NCBI GenBank assembly: GCA_023451415.1
Contig: JAEXZK010000250.1
Coordinates: forward strand, 1-7,050
Direction of reading: 5' to 3'
DNA: 7,050 bases
Origin: Bacillota bacterium
GTDB lineage: Bacteria > Bacillota > Clostridia > Oscillospirales > Ruminococcaceae
Numbering within the stretch: position 1 is the stretch's first letter; each line of letters begins with the position of its first letter. The notes under the pieces were generated by a model. The model did not search any database. It was not told where the DNA came from and saw only the letters and a program-made list of their open reading frames with translations. Made by a program: the position numbers and the translations under genes. Positions 1 to 6,007 of the stretch are shown here, piece by piece.

Positions 1-1093
1 CCTGGCGGGAGGGGCCGCCATGACGGTTCTGGGAGTCCTCTGCTCCCCCATGGCGCTTCGGGCCATGGGCACTCCGTCCGATATCATGGGCTATGCCCAA
101 ACCTACATTCAGGTTTATTTTCTGGGCATCACCGCCGCTTTTCTCTATAACATCGGCTCGGCGATCCTCCGTGCCACCGGCGACACCCGGCGTCCCCTCT
201 ACTTCCTTATCGCCGCCTGCCTGACCAATATCGTCCTGGACCTTCTCTTTGTGGTAAAGCTGGAGATGGGCGTCCTGGGGGTGGGCATCGCCACTACCAT
301 CTCCCAGTTCCTCAGCGCGGGGCTGGTGGTGCTGGCTCTGATGCGGGATCACTACGCCTGCCATCTTTCCTGGAAAGATGTCCGCTTCCACCCCGCCATC
401 CTGTGGAGCATCGTCCGGGTGGGCTTCCCCGCCGGCGTCCAGTCCAATATGTACACCATCTCCAACATCATTATCCAGTCCCGTATCAACTCCTTTGGTA
501 CCAACACCATTGCCGCGTGGACGGCCTTTGGCAAGATTGACGGCTTTTTCTGGATGATCCTTGGCGCCTACGGCATCTCCATCACCACCTTTGTGGGGCA
601 GAACTTTGGCGCCCGGCTTTTTGACCGGATGCGCAAGAGCGTTCATGTCTGCCTGGGGATGGCCTTTGGCACGGCCATCGTCCTCAGCCTGCTTTTCTAC
701 TGCTTCTTCGGCCCCATCTTCCATATCTTCACCGACGACCCCGGCGTCCTGGAGGCAGGCGCCCAGATGGTGCGGCTCATGGTGCCCTTCTATTTTACCT
801 TTGTCTGTGTGGAAATCCTTTCCGGCGCTATCCGGGGCACCGGCGACGCCCTGGTCCCCATGCTCATCACCTGCGGCGGGGTCTGTGTCCTGCGGATCCT
901 CTGGCTCTTCTTTGTCCTTCCCTTCCGCTGGGAGCTTTCCACCGTCCTGGTCAGCTATCCCATCACCTGGGTCATCACCTCCATCCTCTTTATCCTCTAT
1001 TACCGCTATGGCAAGTGGTTCCAGCGGCGCGCCGCGCTGCTGGGCGCGCCGCCCGAAGGGGCCCTCTCCGCGGAGCCGCCTGCTCGGGAATAA
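1..1093 (+). CDS. MATE family efflux transporter, C-terminal part (5' end outside window)
   Basis: Multidrug and toxic-compound extrusion (MATE) transporters are inner-membrane, cation-coupled antiporters of about 450 residues and 12 helices. The frame is open through the left edge (first full codon at base 2), so the Met at base 20 is probably internal; about 363 residues are visible and roughly 90-100 N-terminal ones are missing. The visible part is a series of strongly hydrophobic helices. The family's internal pseudo-repeat shows as two related signatures: ILRATGDTRRPL near base 165 and AIRGTGDALVPM near base 827, each following a helix-loop. Between them is the second MatE half, with GTNTIAAWTAFGKIDGF and the GQNFGA loop. 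The chain ends in a short hydrophilic tail rich in Ala, Pro and Arg. A terminator follows directly. The family is clear; substrate and subgroup cannot be judged from this part. Confidence 0.93.
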   Translation, partial: LAGGAAMTVLGVLCSPMALRAMGTPSDIMGYAQTYIQVYFLGITAAFLYNIGSAILRATGDTRRPLYFLIAACLTNIVLDLLFVVKLEMGVLGVGIATTISQFLSAGLVVLALMRDHYACHLSWKDVRFHPAILWSIVRVGFPAGVQSNMYTISNIIIQSRINSFGTNTIAAWTAFGKIDGFFWMILGAYGISITTFVGQNFGARLFDRMRKSVHVCLGMAFGTAIVLSLLFYCFFGPIFHIFTDDPGVLEAGAQMVRLMVPFYFTFVCVEILSGAIRGTGDALVPMLITCGGVCVLRILWLFFVLPFRWELSTVLVSYPITWVITSILFILYYRYGKWFQRRAALLGAPPEGALSAEPPARE

Positions 1094-1095
1094 TC

Positions 1096-1125
1096 AAAAG
1101 GCCGGGAAGCTTCCCCGGCCTTTTT
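1096..1125 (+). terminator. Rho-independent terminator of the MATE gene
   Basis: Two bases after the MATE stop codon lies a GC-only 7-bp stem (GGCCGGG at 1100-1106 with CCCGGCC at 1114-1120) around a 7-base loop. An A4 run at 1096-1099 can pair with the T-run at 1121-1125, which forms the U-tract. This is a textbook intrinsic terminator. The A/T flanks would also give a short U-tract on the minus strand, so it may act as a back-up for pckG read-through. Confidence 0.93.
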
Positions 1126-1186
1126 GCATTGTTGTCCCACACAACACTGTCAGCCTCCCCTGGCGGAATATGCGCCGGCAGGGCGC

Positions 1187-1239
1187 AAAACTGCCCTCCG
1201 GCAGGCGCTGCTTATGCAGCGCGGCCGGAGGGCAGTTTT
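1187..1239 (-). terminator. Large two-tier hairpin terminator of pckG
   Basis: Starting 17 bases after the pckG stop codon (minus-strand sense) is a perfect 15-bp inverted repeat (1187-1201 with 1225-1239). Its loop contains a second perfect 7-bp stem (GCGCTGC at 1205-1211 with GCAGCGC at 1216-1222) closed by a TTAT tetraloop. The outer arms end in A4/T4, giving a U4 tract for minus-strand transcripts and a similar T4 on the plus strand, so it could work in both directions. It is much larger than an average intrinsic terminator and probably also protects the 3' end of the pckG mRNA. Confidence 0.85.
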
Positions 1240-1255
1240 ATCCCCGAAGGGGGAT
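1240..1255 (-). other. Small GC hairpin just after the pckG stop codon
   Basis: ATCCCC at 1240-1245 pairs with GGGGAT at 1250-1255 around a 4-base loop (CTTC in the minus-strand RNA; a shorter pairing closed by a UUCG loop is also possible). It sits between the pckG stop codon and the large terminator hairpin and may help stabilise the mRNA 3' end. No U-tract follows it directly, so it is not a terminator alone. Confidence 0.45.
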
Positions 1256-1256
1256 C

Positions 1257-3026
1257 TTATTTGACGTTGTTTTCCAGGTTCTCCAACTCTTTGGCCAGAG
1301 CCTTGGGGAGACGGTCGCCCAGCTTGGCGTAGAACTCACGGATGCTGGCAGCGTCCTCCGCCCACAGCTTCTTATCTACAGAGAGGATCTCATCCAGCTG
1401 CTCGGCAGTGATGCTCAGGTTGGTGGTGTCGATGTCCTTGGCGTAGGGCACATAGCCGATCTCGGTCTCTCTGGCGTCCACTTTGCCGTCGCACCGGGCC
1501 AGGATCCACATCAGGACCCGCATGTTATCGCCGAAACCGGGCCAGATGAAGTGGCCTTCGTCATCGGTGCGGAACCAGTTGACGTTGAAGATCTTGGGGG
1601 CCTTGTCGCCCAGCTTCTCGCCCATCTCCAGCCAGTGGGCAAAATAATCGCCCATATGGTAGCCGCAGAAGGGGAGCATGGCCATGGGATCGCGGCGGAC
1701 CACGCCCACAGCGCCGGAGGCGGCGGCGGTGGTCTCAGAGGCCATAGCGGAACCCACAAAAACGCCGTGGGCCCAATCCCGGGACTGGTACACCAGGGGA
1801 GCGGTCTTGGCGGGGCGGCCGCCGAAGACGATGGCGGTCACGGGCACGCCCTGGGGGTTATTGAACTCGGGGCTGATGCAGGGGCAGTTGATGGCGGGAG
1901 CGGTAAAGCGGCTGTTGGGGTGAGCGCCCTTGGAGCCGTCGGTGCAGTCCCACTTCTCACCCTTCCAGTTGAGGGCGTTGTGAGGAGGATTCTTGTCCAG
2001 GCCCTCCCACCACACGGTGTTGTCGTCCAGGTTGTGGACCACATTGGTGAAGATGGTGTCCTTGCCGCAGGAGGCCAGGGCGTTGGGGTTGGACTTGGCG
2101 TTGGTGCCGGGGGCTACGCCAAAGAAGCCGTTCTCGGGGTTGACGGCCCAGAGGCGGCCGTCGGGGCCGATGCGCAGCCAGGCGATGTCATCGCCCACGC
2201 ACCAGACCTTATAGCCCTGCTTGGCATAGATCTCGGGGGGGATGAGCATGGCCAGGTTGGTCTTGCCGCAGGCGGAGGGGAAGGCGGCGGTGATGTACTT
2301 GGTCTCGCCCTGGGGGTTCTCGATGCCCAGGATGAGCATATGCTCAGCCATCCAGCCCTCGTTCTTGCCCTGGAAGGAGGCGATGCGCAGGGCAAAGCAC
2401 TTCTTGCCCAGCAGGACGTTTCCGCCGTAGCCGGAGTTGATGCTCCAGATGGTGTTGTCCTCGGGGAACTGGCAGATGTAGCGGTCTTCCTCCACGATGT
2501 CCTTCTTGGCATGGAGGCCCTTGACGAAGTCGGGGTTCTCGTCGCCCAGATGATCCATGGCGCCCTGGCCCACACGGGTCATGATGACCATGTTGAGGAC
2601 CACGTAGATGGAGTCGGTGAGCTCCACGCCGACCTTGGCGAAGGGAGAGCCCACATGGGCCATGGTGTAGGGGATGACGTACATGGTGCGGCCTTTCATG
2701 GAGCCGTCGTACATCTTGCCCAGCTTGTCGTAGGCCTCCTTGGGGTCCATCCAGTTGTTGGTGGGGCCGGCCTCTTCCTTGGTGCGGGCGCAGATAAAGG
2801 TTCTGCCTTCCACACGGGCAACGTCGTTGACAGCGGTGCGGTGGATGTAGCAGCCGGGGAGCTTCTCTTCATTGAGCTTGTGCATCTCGCCGGTGGACTC
2901 AGCCTCGGCCCGCAGGGCCTCCAGCTGCTCCTTGCTGGCGTCGATCCACACAACCTTGTCGGGTTTGCAGAGGGCGACCATTTCGTCCACCCAACCCAAA
3001 ACGTGCTTGTTTTTTGTCATTGCCAT
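1257..3026 (-). CDS. pckG: Phosphoenolpyruvate carboxykinase, GTP-dependent (EC 4.1.1.32)
   Basis: Cytosolic enzyme interconverting oxaloacetate + GTP and PEP + CO2 + GDP; it serves gluconeogenesis or, in fermenting anaerobes, PEP carboxylation towards C4 acids (direction here is unknown). The 589-residue product is close to the usual size of about 600. GTP-class hallmarks are all present: the P-loop AFPSACGKTN (248-257) with the hyper-reactive Cys253; the metal site Lys209 (GKKCFALR), His229 (AEHMLI) and Asp280 (VGDDIAWLR); the substrate loop GGRPAKTAPLV; RDWAHGVF around Arg416; and the nucleotide pocket FIWPGFGDN (493-501) with its aromatic residues. The ATG at 3026 is chosen because a G-rich Shine-Dalgarno lies 10 bases upstream and homology-like sequence begins there. 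An upstream GTG at 3089 would add 21 residues but lacks a site; ATG 3020 is a second possibility. Codon use is strongly biased (AAG, GAG, CTG), suggesting high expression. It is convergent with the MATE gene and divergent from polA. Confidence 0.97.
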   Translation of the reverse strand: MAMTKNKHVLGWVDEMVALCKPDKVVWIDASKEQLEALRAEAESTGEMHKLNEEKLPGCYIHRTAVNDVARVEGRTFICARTKEEAGPTNNWMDPKEAYDKLGKMYDGSMKGRTMYVIPYTMAHVGSPFAKVGVELTDSIYVVLNMVIMTRVGQGAMDHLGDENPDFVKGLHAKKDIVEEDRYICQFPEDNTIWSINSGYGGNVLLGKKCFALRIASFQGKNEGWMAEHMLILGIENPQGETKYITAAFPSACGKTNLAMLIPPEIYAKQGYKVWCVGDDIAWLRIGPDGRLWAVNPENGFFGVAPGTNAKSNPNALASCGKDTIFTNVVHNLDDNTVWWEGLDKNPPHNALNWKGEKWDCTDGSKGAHPNSRFTAPAINCPCISPEFNNPQGVPVTAIVFGGRPAKTAPLVYQSRDWAHGVFVGSAMASETTAAASGAVGVVRRDPMAMLPFCGYHMGDYFAHWLEMGEKLGDKAPKIFNVNWFRTDDEGHFIWPGFGDNMRVLMWILARCDGKVDARETEIGYVPYAKDIDTTNLSITAEQLDEILSVDKKLWAEDAASIREFYAKLGDRLPKALAKELENLENNVK

Positions 3027-3036
3027 AAGTATTTTT

Positions 3037-3043
3037 CCCCCTT
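3037..3043 (-). promoter_or_regulatory. Ribosome binding site of pckG (decides the start)
   Basis: On the minus strand AAGGGGG ends 10 bases before the ATG at 3026. It is G-rich rather than canonical AGGAGG, but is the only purine-rich anti-SD match near any candidate start of this frame. It favours ATG 3026 over GTG 3089 (no site) and over ATG 3020 (spacing 16). Confidence 0.65.
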
Positions 3044-3057
3044 GCTTTTTTCTTGTA

Positions 3058-3075
3058 TGTTCAATATATTCCACA
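3058..3075. promoter_or_regulatory. Imperfect dyad in the pckG leader
   Basis: TGT-N2-AATATATT-N2-ACA forms an 18-bp dyad with 7 of 9 symmetric pairs, located within the presumed pckG leader about 30-50 bases before the start codon. It resembles a repressor half-site pair; its TTGT...ACA arms recall redox-regulator Rex sites, but the spacing is one base longer per arm than the Rex consensus. No regulator can be assigned. Confidence 0.25.
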
Positions 3076-3163
3076 ACATTCTCTGGCACACTCTTGCGTC
3101 ATATATCGGATGACTGGTAAAAACAACCATATGCGGGAAGTAAAGCAAAATTGTCTATTTTCC

Positions 3164-3192
3164 ATTATAGCGGCATGACAAAAAAATATCTA
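3164..3192 (-). promoter_or_regulatory. Probable sigma-A promoter of pckG
   Basis: Minus strand: a perfect TATAAT -10 box (3169 down to 3164) preceded at 17 bases by TAGATA (3192 to 3187), which matches TTGACA at 4 of 6 positions. Transcription would begin near 3157, giving a leader of about 130 bases before the ATG. A 5-bp inverted repeat (TTGTC 3151-3155, GACAA 3177-3181) is centred on the -10 box. It is the best promoter match on this strand upstream of the gene. Confidence 0.6.
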
Positions 3193-3202
3193 TGGATAAA
3201 AT
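3175..3202 (+). promoter_or_regulatory. Candidate plus-strand promoter in the divergent region
   Basis: ATGACA (3175-3180; 5 of 6 to TTGACA), a 16-base spacer, then TAAAAT (3197-3202; 5 of 6 to TATAAT). It would start RNA near 3209 and overlaps the pckG promoter on the other strand. It could be a distal polA promoter or drive a short RNA ending at the hairpin near 3269-3286. AT-rich DNA makes chance matches likely. Confidence 0.35.
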
Positions 3203-3266
3203 ATGAAATCTTTTCTATCCGCCTATCAGTGAATTGTGCATTAGTGCAACCCCATTTTGACCTTTT

Positions 3267-3286
3267 GGAGCGTGAAGGCGCTTTTT
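3267..3286 (+). terminator. Weak terminator-like hairpin, overlapping a cre-like sequence
   Basis: AGCG (3269-3272) pairs with CGCT (3279-3282) around a 6-base loop, extendable by two G-U pairs, and is followed by T5 (3282-3286). The same bases 3273-3286, TGAAGGCGCTTTTT, match the CcpA cre consensus TGWAARCGYTWNCW at 12 of 14 positions. The stem is short for a terminator and the cre match lacks its final C, so either role is tentative. Confidence 0.3.
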
Positions 3287-3359
3287 GTGTCTGATCGTGC
3301 AACAATGCCGTCCCTGCCGCTTCATCCACGCCAATTTTAGAGACTTCCGGGCGGTTTTG

Positions 3360-3368
3360 TGATATACT
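3360..3368 (+). promoter_or_regulatory. Extended -10 promoter of polA
   Basis: TGATATACT carries the extended -10 TG dinucleotide followed by TATACT (5 of 6 to TATAAT). No good -35 hexamer sits 16-18 bases upstream (GAGACT region), as is common for extended -10 promoters. Transcription would start near 3375, leaving a leader of about 28 bases that includes the strong Shine-Dalgarno. Confidence 0.55.
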
Positions 3369-3389
3369 ATCCGTGTATGTATCAAAAAC

Positions 3390-3395
3390 GGAGGG
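3390..3395 (+). promoter_or_regulatory. Ribosome binding site of polA (decides the start)
   Basis: GGAGGG lies 7 bases before the ATG at 3403. This fixes the start there rather than at the in-frame GTG at 3373, which would add 10 residues with no resemblance to PolA and would lie at or before the predicted transcription start. Confidence 0.85.
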
Positions 3396-3402
3396 CACCC
3401 TC

Positions 3403-6006
3403 ATGAAACTATTGGTTTTCGACTCCAACAGCATCCTCAACCGCGCCTTTTACGGCATCAAGCTCCTTACCGCCAAGGATGGCAGCTATACCAACGCCGT
3501 ATACGGCTTCTTCAACATCGCCCTCAAGCTTATTGACGACCAGAAGCCCGATATGACGGCTTTTGCCTTCGACCTGCGCGCTCCCACCTTCCGCCACAAG
3601 CTCTACGAGGGCTACAAGGCACAGCGCAAGGGGATGCCCCCCGAGCTGGCAGAGCAGCTGCCGGTGGTCAAGGAGCTCATTGCCGCCCTGGGCTATCCCG
3701 TGGTGGAGCTGGAGGGCTACGAAGCCGACGATATCCTTGGCACCCTGGCCCGCCGGGCCGAGGCCGCCGGGGACGAGGCGTATCTGGCCACCGGCGACCG
3801 GGACAGCCTCCAGCTGGTGGACGGGCATGTCACCGTCATCCTGGCCGCCACCCGTGCCGGCGGCGCGGAGTACTTGGCCATGACTCCGGAGGCCATCCGG
3901 GAGAAATACGGGGTGGAGCCCCGGCAGCTCATCGAGACCAAGGCCCTCATGGGGGACAGCTCGGACAATATCCCCGGGGTGCCCGGCATTGGGGAAAAGA
4001 CCGCTTTTTCCCTGATTCAGAAATACGGGACCGTGGAAAAGATCTACGAGGACGTGGAGGCCCTGGAGGCAACCCCCTCGGTAAAGAAAAAACTGGAAGC
4101 GGGCCGGGAGCTGGCTTTCCTCAGCCGGAAGCTGGGGGAGATCTGCTGCGATGTGCCTCTGGGGGACTGCCGGGAGCTCTGCGCCCGGGGGCCGGTGGAC
4201 AACGACGCCCTGTATGCCACCCTCAGCCGTCTGGAGCTCCACACCCTCATCAAGCGCCTGGGGGTGACTCCCCCCGTGGGGGGCGGGGCTTCCGCGGAGC
4301 AAAGCGAAGCACCCGCGCCCCGCTTTACCCTGGTCTCGGCCGGGACCGGCTCCTTCCCTCTGGAGGCAATGGACGACGAAGCGCCCTTGTACCTGGCCGC
4401 ACAGAGCCGGGGGAGCGCCGTCGCCGCCCTGGCCCTGGCCGCCGGGGACAGGGTGTGGGTGGCGGAGGACCCGGAGCCGGAATTCCTGGCCCGGCTGTAC
4501 GCCCTGCCCAACCCCAAGTGGTGCGATGACCTCAAGCCCTTCTACAAGAACGCGCTGGAAGGGGACATGGAGTTTCTTTCCCCCGCTTTTGACGTGCGGC
4601 TTGCCGGTTATCTCCTCAGCCCCAACTCCACCGAGTACACGGTGGAGCGGCTCATGGGCGAGTACGCCGTCCCCCAGCCCCTGCTGGAGGGCTGGGGCGG
4701 AGAGGGTGAGGCTCCTGCGCTGGCCCTCCGGGCAGCTTCCCTGCCCGGCCTCTGCGCCCGGCTGGATGTGGAAGTTGAAAAAAACGGCCTGGGCAAGCTC
4801 CTCCGTGATATTGAAATGCCCTTGGCCGAGGTGCTGGCCTCTATGGAAAAGGAGGGCTTCCGTATCGACCTGGACGCCCTCCGGGCCTATGGCGCCGAGC
4901 TGGACGGACGTATCCGGGAGGAAGAAGCTGCTATTTACGAGTTGGCGGGACGCACCTTCAATATCAACAGCCCCAAGCAGCTGGGGGAGGTGCTCTTTGA
5001 CGAGCTGGGCCTCCCTGTCCGCCGTAAGACCAAAAACGGCTACTCCACCGACGCCGAGGTCCTGGAAAGCCTCCGCCCCCATCACGAGATCGTGGGCCGT
5101 ATCCTGGACTACCGCAAGTATGCCAAGCTCAAGTCCACCTATGTGGAGGGCCTTGATAAGGCGGTGGGGCCCGACAGCGTCATCCGCACCTCTTTCAACC
5201 AGACCGAGACTCGCACCGGGCGGATCAGCTCCGCCGAACCCAATATGCAGAACATCCCCATCCGCACCGAGCTGGGCAGCCGGATGCGGCAGTTCTTTAC
5301 CGCCCGGGAGGGGAACCTGCTGGTGGACGCTGACTACTCCCAGATCGAGCTGCGGGTGCTGGCGGCCATCGCCAAGGACGAAAACATGACCCAGGCCTTC
5401 CTGGCCGGGGAGGACATCCACCTCAACACCGCCGCCCAGGTGTTCGATATGCCGCCCCTTTTCGTCACCCCCCTGATGCGCAGCCGGGCCAAGGCGGTAA
5501 ACTTCGGCATCGTTTACGGCATCTCCGCCTTCTCCCTGTCCAAGGACATCGGGGTCACTGTGGCGGAAGCCGACCAGTATATCAAGAATTACCTTAAGAC
5601 CTACTCCGGCGTGGCCCGGTATATGAAGGAAACGGTGGAGGAAGCCAAGGAGCAGGGGTACGTTTCCACCCTGTTCGGCCGCAGGCGCTACCTGCCGGAG
5701 CTGAAAAGCAGCAACCGCAACCTGCGCAGCTTCGGGGAAAGGGTGGCCATGAACATGCCCATCCAGGGCACCGCCGCCGATATTATCAAGATCGCCATGG
5801 TGCGGGTCTACCGCCGCCTGCGGCGGGAAAACCTGAAGGCCAAGCTGATCCTCCAGGTCCATGACGAGCTCATCGTGGAGGCCCCTCAGGAGGAAGCCGA
5901 AGCGGTGCGTCTCCTGCTGGCGGAGGAGATGGAGCGGGCGGTGAGCCTCTCCGTCCCCATGGAGGTCAGCGTCAGCGTGGGCAAGACCTGGCAGGAGGCC
6001 CACTGA
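3403..6006 (+). CDS. polA: DNA polymerase I
   Basis: Family A polymerase for Okazaki-fragment maturation and repair synthesis; 867 residues (Bacillus-type PolA is about 880). N-terminal 5' nuclease (about 1-285): acidic metal ligands Asp7, Asp57, GYEADD (Glu107, Asp109, Asp110), GDRDS (Asp132, Asp134), GDSSD (Asp185, Asp188) and the helix-hairpin-helix PGVPGIGEKTA. A Gly/Ala/Pro linker (287-306) leads to a 3'-5' exonuclease-like domain (about 307-455), where the catalytic DxE is replaced around YLAAQ (330-334) and the NLKYD-type motif has become DDLKPF, so proofreading is presumably lost. The polymerase domain (about 460-867) is intact: TRTGRI; motif A DADYSQIEL (Asp644, steric gate Glu649); motif B with Arg693, Lys697, Phe701, Tyr705; motif C QVHDEL with His820, Asp821. 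It leads the polA-rimI unit. Confidence 0.98.
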   Translation: MKLLVFDSNSILNRAFYGIKLLTAKDGSYTNAVYGFFNIALKLIDDQKPDMTAFAFDLRAPTFRHKLYEGYKAQRKGMPPELAEQLPVVKELIAALGYPVVELEGYEADDILGTLARRAEAAGDEAYLATGDRDSLQLVDGHVTVILAATRAGGAEYLAMTPEAIREKYGVEPRQLIETKALMGDSSDNIPGVPGIGEKTAFSLIQKYGTVEKIYEDVEALEATPSVKKKLEAGRELAFLSRKLGEICCDVPLGDCRELCARGPVDNDALYATLSRLELHTLIKRLGVTPPVGGGASAEQSEAPAPRFTLVSAGTGSFPLEAMDDEAPLYLAAQSRGSAVAALALAAGDRVWVAEDPEPEFLARLYALPNPKWCDDLKPFYKNALEGDMEFLSPAFDVRLAGYLLSPNSTEYTVERLMGEYAVPQPLLEGWGGEGEAPALALRAASLPGLCARLDVEVEKNGLGKLLRDIEMPLAEVLASMEKEGFRIDLDALRAYGAELDGRIREEEAAIYELAGRTFNINSPKQLGEVLFDELGLPVRRKTKNGYSTDAEVLESLRPHHEIVGRILDYRKYAKLKSTYVEGLDKAVGPDSVIRTSFNQTETRTGRISSAEPNMQNIPIRTELGSRMRQFFTAREGNLLVDADYSQIELRVLAAIAKDENMTQAFLAGEDIHLNTAAQVFDMPPLFVTPLMRSRAKAVNFGIVYGISAFSLSKDIGVTVAEADQYIKNYLKTYSGVARYMKETVEEAKEQGYVSTLFGRRRYLPELKSSNRNLRSFGERVAMNMPIQGTAADIIKIAMVRVYRRLRRENLKAKLILQVHDELIVEAPQEEAEAVRLLLAEEMERAVSLSVPMEVSVSVGKTWQEAH
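5993..5998 (+). promoter_or_regulatory. Ribosome binding site of rimI inside the polA 3' end
   Basis: A perfect AGGAGG within the last codons of polA, 9 bases before the rimI ATG. Ribosomes finishing polA cover this site, so the two genes are probably translationally coupled. Confidence 0.8.
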
Positions 6007-6007
6007 G

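Noticed and set aside
1126..1186. TGTTGT/ACAACA hairpin (1130-1135 with 1141-1146) between the two convergent terminators
   Set aside because: It is AT-rich, only 6 bp and has no U-tract on either strand; nothing else of note is seen in this stretch.
3058..3075. Calling the pckG leader dyad a Rex site
   Set aside because: Only about 8 of 14 fixed positions match the clostridial Rex consensus, and the half-sites are one base too far from the centre on each side.
561..3113. An 850-codon plus-strand frame across the MATE 3' half, both terminators and the antisense of pckG
   Set aside because: It reads Ser/Pro/Ala-rich out-of-frame MATE sequence, then through two terminators, then Gly/Val/His-rich antisense of pckG. 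It is a composition artefact with no ribosome binding site of note.
3202..3231. A 9-codon mini-frame (MKSFLSAYQ) downstream of the candidate plus-strand promoter
   Set aside because: Its ATG lies at or before the predicted transcription start and lacks a Shine-Dalgarno; so short a frame is expected by chance.
3165..3440. A 91-codon minus-strand frame in the divergent intergenic region running into polA
   Set aside because: It starts within polA, has no recognisable domain or Shine-Dalgarno, and runs over the promoters of both flanking genes.
4849..4857. Internal AAGGAGGG in polA near the start of the polymerase domain, as an internal start for a Klenow-like product
   Set aside because: No ATG, GTG or TTG lies in frame at 5-12 bases downstream; the bases simply encode Lys-Glu-Gly.
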